Shown here piece after piece: positions 8,405 through 16,561 of a stretch of DNA of 64,000 nucleotides. The DNA is from an uncultured Ruminococcus sp. Its GTDB lineage: Bacteria; Bacillota; Clostridia; Oscillospirales; Ruminococcaceae. The translations under genes and the position numbers were made by a program. The notes beneath the pieces were generated by a model. The model was not told where the DNA came from. It saw only the letters and a program-made list of their open reading frames with translations, and did no database searches. How positions within the stretch are numbered: position 1 is the first letter of the stretch; every line of letters begins with the position of its first letter. The stretch covers positions 244,448 to 308,447 of the forward strand of contig CANQWR010000001.1 in NCBI GenBank assembly GCA_947627625.1, in the 5' to 3' direction.

Positions 8405-11400
8405 ATGCACAAAAATAAAAAACGTCTCGTGTCCGCTCTTACGGGACTTGCAATGATGGTTTCCTCAATGCCGTTTGTGACAGCTCCCGTCTTTGCGGAA
8501 ACAGGCAAGAACATCATCACAAATTCCACATTCGAAAACGGTTCAACCGACTGGGGTGTATACAAAGAGAGTGGCGGACTGTGTTCGCTCTCAACCGAGG
8601 ACGGAAAACTCGCTCTCACGGTCAGCAATGTCGGACAGGTAAACTATGCGGTTCAGATGTTCTATGACATAGTTCCGCTCTATCAGAACGGTGTCTACCG
8701 TCTGAAATTTGACATATCCGCAACAGTTCCCCGCTATGTTGAAGCTATGATTCAGCAGAACGGCGGTACATATCAGGCTTACACTTGGAAAGGCATTGAC
8801 GTTACAACAGAACCGCAGACAATTGACTACGAGTTCACGATGGAGGAGGAGTCCGACATCATGGCAAAGTTCTGTTTCAACTGTGGTTTGCAGGAAAAGG
8901 ACGGGGAGCTGTCCGAGCATAAAATCTATCTTGACAACGTGTCACTTGAACTTGTTGACGACAGTCAGGTTGACTACTCATCAACGAGACCCTATGTACC
9001 TCCCATAAATATAAATCAGGTGGGTTACAAGCCCGACGGCAAAAAGACCGCTGTTATCCGTCAGACACCCAATATTGACGGCACTGTTAACGCCCATGTT
9101 GTCAATGCGGACACAAAAGAAGTGGTCTACAGTGCCCCAATAGGCAGTGCTGTTGAAAATACGTCGGCAGGCGAGACGGATTTCCTTTTTGATTTTTCGG
9201 AAGTAAAGACTGTCGGAAAGTACTATATACAGTGCGACGGCATTGAGGACACCTCCTATACTTTTGAGATTTCGGACAATATCTATTCAAATCTCCTTGA
9301 CGACTCCGTCAGAATGCTCTATTTACAGAGATGTGGTGTAGAGGTAGAGGACGAGACTTTCGGACACAAGCCCTGCCACGACAGCATAGCTACAATTTAC
9401 GGCACAAGTCAGCAGATTGAAGTGAACGGTGGCTGGCACGATGCGGGAGACTACGGCAGATATGTAGTTCCCGCTGCAAAAGCTGTCGCAGACCTGATGT
9501 ACGCATACTTGGAAAATCCCGAACTTTACAGTGACAATATCGGTATCCCCGAGAGCAGTAACGGCGTTGCGGACGTTCTTGACGAGGCACGTTTTGAACT
9601 TGAGTGGATGCTCAAAATGCAGAACAAGGACAGCGGTGGTGTGTACCACAAGGTAAGCTGTGCGACTTTCCCCGGCTATGTAATGCCCGAGGAGGAGACA
9701 AAACCGCTTATCGTAATGCCTGAGACTACAACTTCTACTGCCGATTTCGCAGCGTCCATGGCACTTGCGTATGAAGTTTACAAGGATATAGATGCAGATT
9801 TTGCAAATAAATGTCTCTCCGCTGCCAAAAAGGCTTACGATTGGGCAAAACAGAACCCGAACGAGCTTTATCTTGAAAATCCTGCCGATATTTCAACAGG
9901 TGCATACGAGGACAAGAGTGCAACAGACGAGATTTACTGGGCAAGTATACAGCTTTATCGTGCAACGGGCGACACGTCTTATATTTCGGACGTATCGAGT
10001 GCTATAAAAGGTCTTGACTGGGCGACAGTGGGCGACTACGGCAATATAGCTATACTCACAATGAAAAACGCTGACAAGGAGTCTACACTTTACAAAAATG
10101 CTCTCTCTGCCGTTATCAAGCAGGCTGACGACTTTACAGCTATATCGCAGATAATGCCCTATGGAGTATCTCAGACAAAGTACAACTGGGGCAGTAACAT
10201 GACGATCGCAAATTCAGGTATTATACTCGGTCTTGCTTACAAGCTGACGGGCGATTCAAAATATCTGACTTCTGCAGATGCACAGCTTGACTACCTCCTC
10301 GGCGTGAACCCTGTCGGCACTTGCTTTGTGACAGGTTACGGCACGGTTTCACCGCAGACTCCCCACCACAGACCTTCTATGGCGAAAGACACCGCTATGA
10401 AGGGAATGCTTGTCGGCGGTGTGAACTCCGCACTTGAAGACAGTGCCGCAAAGGCTTACTGCCGTGACTTACCGCCCGCACTGTGCTATGTGGACAACAG
10501 CGAGAGTTATTCCACAAATGAAATAACTATTTACTGGAACTCTCCTCTTACATATCTCCTCTCACTGACGGATTCTCCCGACGGAGGAAGTTCAGACCCC
10601 GAACCCCCTGTAACGACAGAACCCTCACAGGGTGAGGGCAGTGAGACCACTACATCGACAAATACTACGGTTTCCTCCGATGTCACTAACCCGGACGGCT
10701 ATCTTTGGGGTGATGCGAACTGTGACGGTTCAGTGACGATTGCGGATTCAGTTGCAATTCTCCAGTACCTTGCAAACGAGGACGAGTACAAACTCTCCGA
10801 CAAGGGAATGCTTCAGGCGGACGTAAACCTGAACGGAAATGGCGTGAACACGGAAGACGCTCTTGCTATACAGAAACTTGATGCAAAAGTCATAGACAAA
10901 CTTCCCGAGTCATATCTTGACGGAGACACTCTCGCAACTACCACAACTGTCGGGGAGACTGAAAATACAACTCCCGAAACTACTTCAACTACGACTGCAC
11001 AGCAGGTGACTGAAAATAACGGTATCAAAGATTACGGCACTCCCATGAACGCAAATGCAACGGCTGTTGAGGATTTCAGAGACGGCAGTTCCTCTCTCTT
11101 CTTTGCCTCTGACGGCTGGACTAACGGCAACCCGTTCGACTGTGGTTGGTACAAACAGAACACTTCTCTCGACAACAATATGCTCAGTCTCACGATTGAC
11201 AAGGACTACACAGGACAGTATAATTACTCCGGTGCTGAATACAGGACAAACGACCACTACAGCTATGGTTACTATGAAACTTCCATGCAGGCTATAAAGA
11301 ACAACGGAGTTGTCTCCTCGTTCTTTACCTACACAGGACCGTCTGAGGACAATCCTTGGGACGAAATTGATATAGAAATTCTCGGCAAGGACACCACAAA

Positions 11401-11692
11401 GGTGCAGTTCAACTACTACACGAACGGTGTCGGCAACCACGAATTTATGTATGACCTCGGCTTTGACGCTTCCGAAGGTTTCCACACCTACGGCTTTGAC
11501 TGGCAGCCCGACCACATAGCTTGGTTCATTGACGGCAAAGAGGTCTACAGGGCTACAGAGAACATCCCCTCAACTCCGGGCAGAATCATGATGAACACAT
11601 GGAACGGTATAGGTGTTGACGAGTGGCTGAATCCGTTTGACGGAAATACTCCCCTCACCGCACACTACCAGTGGGTAACATATAATAAATAA
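8405..11692 (+). CDS. Cellulosomal GH9 endoglucanase - dockerin - GH16 glucanase
   Basis: A secreted, two-enzyme protein of 1095 residues. Residues 1-31 are a signal peptide ending VFA. Residues 35-185 resemble a CBM4 carbohydrate-binding module; 200-290 are the Ig-like domain that precedes GH9 (ININQVGYKPDGKK); about 291-735 are the GH9 barrel with DAGDYG (346-351), HHRPS near 653 and the acid NEITIYW near 704. A Ser/Thr linker leads to a type I dockerin (about 766-835, two DxNxDG-type calcium loops). After a Thr-rich linker, 888-1095 form a GH16 lichenase-type domain with the catalytic DEIDIEI. It should cleave cellulose and mixed-linkage beta-glucan on the cellulosome. The ATG at 8405 follows AAAGAGG; the longer ORF reads back into a repeat. 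Confidence 0.95.
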   Translation: MHKNKKRLVSALTGLAMMVSSMPFVTAPVFAETGKNIITNSTFENGSTDWGVYKESGGLCSLSTEDGKLALTVSNVGQVNYAVQMFYDIVPLYQNGVYRLKFDISATVPRYVEAMIQQNGGTYQAYTWKGIDVTTEPQTIDYEFTMEEESDIMAKFCFNCGLQEKDGELSEHKIYLDNVSLELVDDSQVDYSSTRPYVPPININQVGYKPDGKKTAVIRQTPNIDGTVNAHVVNADTKEVVYSAPIGSAVENTSAGETDFLFDFSEVKTVGKYYIQCDGIEDTSYTFEISDNIYSNLLDDSVRMLYLQRCGVEVEDETFGHKPCHDSIATIYGTSQQIEVNGGWHDAGDYGRYVVPAAKAVADLMYAYLENPELYSDNIGIPESSNGVADVLDEARFELEWMLKMQNKDSGGVYHKVSCATFPGYVMPEEETKPLIVMPETTTSTADFAASMALAYEVYKDIDADFANKCLSAAKKAYDWAKQNPNELYLENPADISTGAYEDKSATDEIYWASIQLYRATGDTSYISDVSSAIKGLDWATVGDYGNIAILTMKNADKESTLYKNALSAVIKQADDFTAISQIMPYGVSQTKYNWGSNMTIANSGIILGLAYKLTGDSKYLTSADAQLDYLLGVNPVGTCFVTGYGTVSPQTPHHRPSMAKDTAMKGMLVGGVNSALEDSAAKAYCRDLPPALCYVDNSESYSTNEITIYWNSPLTYLLSLTDSPDGGSSDPEPPVTTEPSQGEGSETTTSTNTTVSSDVTNPDGYLWGDANCDGSVTIADSVAILQYLANEDEYKLSDKGMLQADVNLNGNGVNTEDALAIQKLDAKVIDKLPESYLDGDTLATTTTVGETENTTPETTSTTTAQQVTENNGIKDYGTPMNANATAVEDFRDGSSSLFFASDGWTNGNPFDCGWYKQNTSLDNNMLSLTIDKDYTGQYNYSGAEYRTNDHYSYGYYETSMQAIKNNGVVSSFFTYTGPSEDNPWDEIDIEILGKDTTKVQFNYYTNGVGNHEFMYDLGFDASEGFHTYGFDWQPDHIAWFIDGKEVYRATENIPSTPGRIMMNTWNGIGVDEWLNPFDGNTPLTAHYQWVTYNK

Positions 11693-11734
11693 AATTAGCC
11701 ATACAGTATTTTTTTACCAATCCCTTCAATAAAA

Positions 11735-11771
11735 GGCACACGTCTGATTAAAAGACGTGTGCCGATTTTTT
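11735..11771 (+). terminator. Rho-independent terminator after the GH9-GH16 gene
   Basis: A strong stem, GGCACACGTCT / AGACGTGTGCC, is followed by a T-rich run. It ends the enzyme transcript before the convergent minus-strand gene. Confidence 0.88.
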
Positions 11772-11780
11772 ATTTTTTAA

Positions 11781-12116
11781 TTATAATAATTTTAATAACT
11801 CTATTTTTTCACAGTACAGGTCTGTACAAGCACCCTGTTCAAAGGTGGAGATGTGAAAACTGCAATCCTCCTCAAACCCACGCCCTCTGTAGTCTTCTAT
11901 CAGAAACCCCGAAAAAAAGCCGTTTATGCAGTCAAATTCGACGCAGCCTCTGACGTTGTGGAGATACAGCTTTACTTTTTTATTCCCACTCAAATTTTCA
12001 AGAATCATATCAATGTCGTAGATATATTTTGAATTTATATAGTCATATGATTTTTTGAAGTGGAGTTCCTCAATATTTCCGAACTCCCACAGTTCTATAT
12101 TTTCTGATTCAGACAT
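11781..12116 (-). CDS. Unknown acidic protein, coupled to the fructokinase-type gene
   Basis: A 111-residue cytosolic protein with no signal peptide or membrane helix. It is rich in acidic and aromatic residues (ELWEFGNIEELHFKKSYDYINSKYIYDIDMILENL) and has four cysteines in the second half. No family is recognised. Its ATG lies inside the 3' end of the kinase gene (22-base overlap), so it is probably cotranscribed and coupled to it. It ends close to the terminator shared with the GH9-GH16 gene. Its role cannot be assigned. Confidence 0.55.
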   Translation of the reverse strand: MSESENIELWEFGNIEELHFKKSYDYINSKYIYDIDMILENLSGNKKVKLYLHNVRGCVEFDCINGFFSGFLIEDYRGRGFEEDCSFHISTFEQGACTDLYCEKIELLKLL

Positions 12117-13030
12117 CTGACTAACTCCCCCGTGCTTTCAAAAAGTTTATCAATCAAATCTCTTTCGGCAAGCCCCTCCGAAAAGGCAGTCGCCGAACCG
12201 CAAGCCGTACCAAGTCTTAGAGCGTGTTCAAAACCCTGCGGAATACCTGCGATAAAGCCTGCGAGCATGGAGTCCCCTGCACCGACCGAATTTTTGACAG
12301 TGCCTTTCAATGCACCGCAAATGTAACGCCTGCCGTCCTCCGTGACAAGGACAGAACCGTCACCAGCCATTGAGACAAGCACATTTTTCGCACCCATTTT
12401 TTGCAGTTCAAGGGCGTGTTCAAAAATTTCGCTCCCATTTTCTGCGGACAGCTTCCTGCCGAAAATATCGCCCAATTCGTGAATATTGGGCTTTATGACG
12501 AGTGGTCTGTATTTCAGAGTTTTCAGGAGCAGATTTTTTTCGGCGTCCACGGCAAAATTTATCCCCCTGCCCGACAGCTTGCGGAGTATCTGTTCGTATA
12601 TGTCGGACGGCAGACTGTCGGGAATACTCCCCGCTATTGTGAGAGTGTCACCTGATTTCAGATTGTCGAGTTTCTCAAACAGCTTTGAGAGCGATTCGCT
12701 GTCAATCTGCGGACCTCTGCCGTTTATTTCGGTCTCCTCTGCGGACTTTATTTTGACGTTTATCCTTGAGTAGCCGTTTTTCAGGTGTATAAAATCTGTC
12801 TCCGCACCCATTTCCTGCACGCCTTTTTCTATTGCTTCACCCGTAAATCCTGCGACAAAGCCGAGAGCTTTTGACTTCACGCCAAGCCTTGCGAGTACGA
12901 CAGAAATATTTATGCCCTTGCCGCCAAAGTAAATATTTTCTTTTTCACAGCGGTTCACCACGCCGAGAGATATTTTGTCAATATTTATAACGTAGTCCAC
13001 AGCCGGGTTGAAAGTGAGAGTGTAAATCAT
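12095..13030 (-). CDS. fruK: PfkB-family 1-phosphofructokinase / tagatose-6-phosphate kinase
   Basis: A 311-residue sugar kinase of the ribokinase/PfkB fold. The start MIYTLTFNPAVDYVI is the conserved strand of 1-phosphofructokinases, FGGKGINISVVLARLG is the sugar-binding GGKGxN segment near residue 38, and GAGDSMLAGFIAG near 250 holds the catalytic Asp and anion hole. FruK makes fructose-1,6-bisphosphate from fructose-1-phosphate; LacC acts on tagatose-6-phosphate, and sequence alone does not separate them well. AGGAGGA precedes the ATG at 13030; the ORF extension upstream is rejected. No PTS or DeoR gene lies beside it. Confidence 0.88.
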   Translation of the reverse strand: MIYTLTFNPAVDYVINIDKISLGVVNRCEKENIYFGGKGINISVVLARLGVKSKALGFVAGFTGEAIEKGVQEMGAETDFIHLKNGYSRINVKIKSAEETEINGRGPQIDSESLSKLFEKLDNLKSGDTLTIAGSIPDSLPSDIYEQILRKLSGRGINFAVDAEKNLLLKTLKYRPLVIKPNIHELGDIFGRKLSAENGSEIFEHALELQKMGAKNVLVSMAGDGSVLVTEDGRRYICGALKGTVKNSVGAGDSMLAGFIAGIPQGFEHALRLGTACGSATAFSEGLAERDLIDKLFESTGELVRCLNQKI

Positions 13031-13068
13031 GAAAAGTCCTCCTGTCTGAATATCGGGCTTCTTTAGAT

Positions 13069-13262
13069 GAACGATAGGGGACAGGGGTTTTGTGTACAAC
13101 ACGCCCGTTTCCCATCTTTTCCCTGTTTACATCATGGGGGGTTCGGGGGGATACTTCCCCCCGACGGGGGTTTGGGGGCAGAGCCCCCAATGGGGGTTCA
13201 GGGGGCAAAGCCCCCTGCCTCCTATCGTTCTAACAGGGGTTCAGGGGGCGAAATTCTCCGTC
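13069..13262 (-). repeat. GC-rich hairpin repeat, copy B (with partial second unit)
   Basis: The core 13132-13235 is the family consensus in reverse orientation (CATGGGGGGTTCGGGGGG ... CTCCTATCGTT), followed by a partial unit to 13262. A short plus-oriented start, AACGATAGGGGACAGGGG, at 13069 suggests two nested units. It lies between the fruK promoter and gene, so it is probably transcribed in the fruK leader. Confidence 0.85.
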
Positions 13263-13325
13263 ACCCACAAGTCTAAATAAAATTTAATTGCACAAGAAGC
13301 CCGTTTCAATAGTTTTATATAAATT

Positions 13326-13354
13326 ATTATACCATATAGAACCCGATTTTTCAA
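13326..13354 (-). promoter_or_regulatory. Sigma-A promoter of fruK with a long leader
   Basis: Minus-strand TTGAAA, 17-base spacer, TATAAT. The start codon is about 290 bases downstream with repeat copy B in between. Confidence 0.7.
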
Positions 13355-13447
13355 TATGATTATGAATAATCTCGGCTTGTGATGTTAAAATATCTTTGTT
13401 GAATTTGTGCAAAGTGACGAAAATTTGCGGTCGGCAGTGAAATATAC

Positions 13448-13477
13448 TTGACATATTGCCTTGTAACATGATATACT
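13448..13477 (+). promoter_or_regulatory. Sigma-A promoter of the PepSY-repeat gene
   Basis: TTGACA, 18-base spacer, TGa extension and TATACT, 58 bases upstream of the start codon. Confidence 0.72.
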
Positions 13478-13534
13478 TGCTGTGTAGCGTGTATCTATAC
13501 TGCTATTTCACATCTGAAAAAAGGAGGAAGTCAT

Positions 13535-14683
13535 ATGGCAAATTTATCTAACGGAAAGAAAATAGCTATCGGGGGAATTTCAGTCGTGGCGGTCGCAGGG
13601 ATTGTTTGCGGAGTGCTGAAAAGTTCACTGATAAGCAAGGCGGAGGCGAGTGAGATTGCACTCGGTGACGCAGGTCTCAGTGAGGGGGAAGTCACCGCTC
13701 TCAGGACCAAGCTCGATTTTGACGACGGACATTTTCAGTATGACGTTGATTTTTACAGCAACGGCATAGAGTACGAGTACACCATACAGGCAAAGGACGG
13801 GGGAGTTATTTCAAGGGACGTTGACGGCGGCAATTTCGTTCAGCGTGAGACCCCGTCTCAGAATACACAGCAGGAGACTTCACCCGAATCTTCAGAAGTT
13901 CCGAGTGATTTTTCGTCACAGGACAGTCAGGCGGAGAGCGTTCCGAATGAGACACCCGTTTCGGAAGCACCTGTTCAGTCCGATATACAGTCGGGGGAGA
14001 TAACTCTTGAAAACGCAAAAGAAATAGCTCTCAAAGACGCAGGGCTTGCGGAGTCGGACGTTACTTTTACAAAGCAGAAGTCCGACATAGATAACGGCGT
14101 GTCAATCTATGATATAGAGTTTGTGACGGCGGACACAGAATATGACTACGAAATAAACGCTCTTGACGGCACTGTCTATGAAAAGAGTACCGAGGGCATA
14201 CAAGGAGCGGGTACAAATAATCAGCAGTCTGGGGAGATAACTCTTGAAAACGCAAAAGAAATAGCTCTCAAAGACGCAGGACTTGCAGAGACGGACGTTA
14301 CTTTTATAAAGCAGAAGTTCGATATAGATAACGGCGTGTCGGTCTATGACATAGAGTTTGTGACGGCGGACACAGAATATGACTACGAAATAAACGCTCT
14401 TGACGGTACGGTTTATGAGAAGAGTACCGAGAGCATACAGGGAGCGGGTGCAAATAATCAGCAGTCGGGGGAGATTACTCTTGACGATGCCAAGGCAATT
14501 GCACTCTCCGATGCGGGACTTGCCGAGACTGACGTTACTTTCACAAAGCAGGATATTGACAGAGATGACGGACGGACACAGTACGAGATAGAATTTTACT
14601 ACGATCAGACCGAATATGAGTACACCATTGACGCTGTGACAGGGGATATACTGGAGCGTGACACCGATTCCCACAACATATAA
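13535..14683 (+). CDS. Membrane-anchored protein with four PepSY domains
   Basis: A 382-residue protein with one N-terminal membrane helix (IAIGGISVVAVAGIVCGVL, about 10-29) and an acidic exterior. Four PepSY units follow, each starting with an (S)EIAL/AKEIALxDAGLxE helix and ending in a YDYEIxALDGTVxE strand: about 37-95, then 153-231, 232-310 and 311-382. A Ser/Gln/Glu/Pro linker (about 105-150) separates the first. PepSY domains are found on secreted peptidases and surface proteins, where inhibition of proteases is proposed (family knowledge). AGGAGG precedes the ATG. Units two and three are nearly identical at DNA level. The partner is unknown. Confidence 0.88.
   Translation: MANLSNGKKIAIGGISVVAVAGIVCGVLKSSLISKAEASEIALGDAGLSEGEVTALRTKLDFDDGHFQYDVDFYSNGIEYEYTIQAKDGGVISRDVDGGNFVQRETPSQNTQQETSPESSEVPSDFSSQDSQAESVPNETPVSEAPVQSDIQSGEITLENAKEIALKDAGLAESDVTFTKQKSDIDNGVSIYDIEFVTADTEYDYEINALDGTVYEKSTEGIQGAGTNNQQSGEITLENAKEIALKDAGLAETDVTFIKQKFDIDNGVSVYDIEFVTADTEYDYEINALDGTVYEKSTESIQGAGANNQQSGEITLDDAKAIALSDAGLAETDVTFTKQDIDRDDGRTQYEIEFYYDQTEYEYTIDAVTGDILERDTDSHNI
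13991..14680 (+). repeat. Tandem 237-base coding repeat in the PepSY gene
   Basis: Units start at 13991, 14228 and 14465, a period of exactly 237 bases (79 codons). The first two are almost identical; the third shares the start (TCGGGGGAGAT.ACTCTTGA) but diverges. This indicates recent duplication within the gene. Confidence 0.92.
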
Positions 14684-14692
14684 ATAAAATAA

Positions 14693-14724
14693 AAAATGCA
14701 CGTCTTTAAGGCGTGCATTTTTTA
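14693..14724. terminator. Terminator between convergent genes
   Basis: ATGCACGTC / GGCGTGCAT stem around TTTAA, with A-run before and T-run after. It can end the PepSY transcript and the minus-strand signalling operon. Confidence 0.85.
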
Positions 14725-14730
14725 TCGGAA

Positions 14731-14907
14731 TCAATATGCAGTTATTATATTCTCCACATATTTTTTCATATCCTCTTTCGAGTCAACAGCGTGAGTACCG
14801 CTGACTATCTGCCATTTCTCCGCTTCGGAGAGAGAATTAAATTTGTACATTGCCTCCGTATTCATTGCAAGAGCGGTACGGAAGTTTACGGGAATTTCAA
14901 AATTCAT
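14731..14907 (-). CDS. Small protein of 58 residues, YdeI/OmdA-like
   Basis: This ORF is below the length cut-off of the track. It reads MNFEIPVNFRTALAMNTEAMYKF..LSEAEKWQIVSGTHAVDSKEDMKKYVENI, a helical pattern resembling the small bacteriocin-protection YdeI/OmdA-associated domain of Firmicutes (F..L....K..I..G.H...S..EM..YV). The similarity is from memory and function is not established. AGAGGAT precedes the start, which overlaps the stop of the upstream 39-codon ORF (TAATG). It ends just before the terminator and is probably the last gene of the signalling operon. Confidence 0.7.
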   Translation of the reverse strand: MNFEIPVNFRTALAMNTEAMYKFNSLSEAEKWQIVSGTHAVDSKEDMKKYVENIITAY

Positions 14908-15026
14908 TACATATCCTCTCTGACAAAGCCGTCCTCAGAACTGTCATCGGGACTGCTTGCGGAGTTCTTTACAGAACTGTCGTCGTCACGTCTTGAAGGC
15001 TGATTTTGTTTTTTCTTTTTTGACAT
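14907..15026 (-). CDS. Very small charged protein (39 residues)
   Basis: A short ORF not in the track: MSKKKKQNQPSRRDDDSSVKN followed by a Ser/Asp-rich tail ending EDM. It is strongly charged and likely disordered, with a lysine-rich start and acidic end. GGGGGTGAGAG is a convincing ribosome binding site, and its stop overlaps the next start (TAATG). It lies 93 bases downstream of the HD-GYP gene with no terminator between. No function can be proposed. Confidence 0.55.
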   Translation of the reverse strand: MSKKKKQNQPSRRDDDSSVKNSASSPDDSSEDGFVREDM

Positions 15027-15119
15027 ACTCTCACCCCCTGTACTATTCTGTGAAAATAGACCGCAATTATACGGGGCGTGAGAGAAAAAGTCCGTGGAAA
15101 ATTTTGTAAAAAGAAAAAA

Positions 15120-16145
15120 TCAGTCTCTTCTTATTTTGTCAATACAAGCGTTGAATACGTTCAGAATTTTCGGGTTGAACACTCCGCACTCGTTATTTGT
15201 TATCATGTTCACAGCCTTTTCGTGGGTGAACGCCGCCTTGTATACTCTCGGAGAAGTGAGAGCGTCATAGACATCAGCCACCGCCACGACTTGCGACCAT
15301 ATTGTAATTTCGTCCCCCTTAAGACCGTCGGGATAACCTCTGCCGTCCCATCTCTCGTGGTGATGACGGCAAATGTCGTAACTGTAGTTATAAATATCGT
15401 TGTCGATAATATCGGGGATTTCGGAGAGAATTTCACAGCCCTTTGTCGTGTGGGACTTCATTATCTCAAACTCCTCTTTTGTGAGACGACCGGGTTTTTG
15501 GAGAATGTTGTCGGGAATAGAAATTTTTCCGACATCGTGGAGTACTGAAGCCATAACTATCTTGTCGATTTCAGACCTCAGTTTGTGGTATTCGGGGTAC
15601 ATATCACAGACGGCAGTCATAAGTATTTTGGTCAGACCCCTTATCCGCTTGACGTGTTCGCCCGACTCACAATCCCTGAACTCTATAAGCGTGGCGAGAG
15701 TCTCCACCATTGAGAGATTCATCGCACTAAGACGTTCCACCTGCTCATTGACTATCTCTTCAAGGTCATTACGGTGACGGTACAGCTCTATAATATTTCC
15801 AACTCTGCACTGGACAAAATTTATAAAATATGGCTTTGTGATTACGTCAACAGCACCAAGTTTATAGGGTTTCATAAGTTTGTCCTGCTGATTTTCGCCC
15901 GTGATGATAAAGACGGGAATGTGGACTATCTTTCCGCTCTCGTTCATCTTTTCGAGGACCTCTATTCCGTCCATGACAGGCATGGTCAGATCGAGGAGAA
16001 CAGCCGATATCTTCTGACTGTCGATAATTTTAAGGGCTTCGAGACCATTTTCGGCTTCCAGCACATTGTAGGAGTCCTCAAAGGCGAATCTCAGAGTGTC
16101 TCTGTTTATCTCGTTGTCATCTACGACCAAAATTGTTTCACGCAT
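15120..16145 (-). CDS. Response regulator with HD-GYP c-di-GMP phosphodiesterase domain
   Basis: A 341-residue RpfG-type regulator. Residues 3-120 are a receiver domain (LVVDDNEINRD acidic pocket, LLDLTMPVMDG with the phospho-acceptor Asp near 52, FIITG, and the KP pair). Residues about 150-335 are HD-GYP: ASVLHDVGKISIPDNILQKPGRLTKEE and HHERWDGRGYPDGLKG keep the metal ligands and GYP motif, so cyclic-di-GMP hydrolysis is expected (family knowledge). It is the distal part of the operon and a probable output for the Hpt protein immediately upstream (40-base gap). Confidence 0.93.
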   Translation of the reverse strand: MRETILVVDDNEINRDTLRFAFEDSYNVLEAENGLEALKIIDSQKISAVLLDLTMPVMDGIEVLEKMNESGKIVHIPVFIITGENQQDKLMKPYKLGAVDVITKPYFINFVQCRVGNIIELYRHRNDLEEIVNEQVERLSAMNLSMVETLATLIEFRDCESGEHVKRIRGLTKILMTAVCDMYPEYHKLRSEIDKIVMASVLHDVGKISIPDNILQKPGRLTKEEFEIMKSHTTKGCEILSEIPDIIDNDIYNYSYDICRHHHERWDGRGYPDGLKGDEITIWSQVVAVADVYDALTSPRVYKAAFTHEKAVNMITNNECGVFNPKILNVFNACIDKIRRD

Positions 16146-16185
16146 TCATATACCTCCATATTTTATAAGTGCCGGATTTTGCGAG

Positions 16186-16536
16186 TCACTTGTATTTTTT
16201 TATGCAGTCGAGAATTTTTTCCTGAACGGGGAGAGTGTCCGACATAATCTGTTTTGCGGCAGAGAAGTCGCCCGAACGTATTGCGGACACAACTCCGTCA
16301 TAGCCCTTGAAAAGGGGAGTGAGGGAGAGATTTCCCGTAACGCCTTTGAGGGTGTGGGCATTTTTTTCAGCCTGTTCAAAGTCACCGCTGTCTATAAAAG
16401 ACATAACTTCGGTGCTTTCGGCGTTTGCGACAAATTTTCCGAGCATTCTCTCATAGAATGCGGAGTTGTTCATAAATCTTGCGAGTGCCTCATCTGTGTT
16501 GACACCCATTTCCTTGAGTTCGGTTAAAAGACTCAT
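16186..16536 (-). CDS. Stand-alone Hpt phosphotransfer protein
   Basis: A 116-residue four-helix Hpt protein. The phospho-accepting histidine is in FEQAEKNAHTLKGVTGNLSLTPLF, the classic H-x-LKG-xxxNLG-like motif. Hpt proteins move phosphate from the receiver of a hybrid kinase to another receiver (family knowledge). The ORF track starts 16 codons earlier, but AAGGAGGATTCAAA directly precedes the ATG at 16536. It lies between the hybrid kinase (which overlaps the longer ORF) and the HD-GYP regulator, the expected place for a relay intermediate. Confidence 0.92.
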   Translation of the reverse strand: MSLLTELKEMGVNTDEALARFMNNSAFYERMLGKFVANAESTEVMSFIDSGDFEQAEKNAHTLKGVTGNLSLTPLFKGYDGVVSAIRSGDFSAAKQIMSDTLPVQEKILDCIKKYK

Positions 16537-16561
16537 TTTGAATCCTCCTTGTGTAGTGTAA

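Noticed and set aside
10985-11515. Minus-strand ORF of 176 residues within the GH16 domain
   Set aside because: Antisense shadow caused by codon bias of the real gene.
14102-14734. Minus-strand ORF of 210 residues opposite the PepSY gene
   Set aside because: Its internal repeat simply mirrors the 237-base coding repeat; no start signal.
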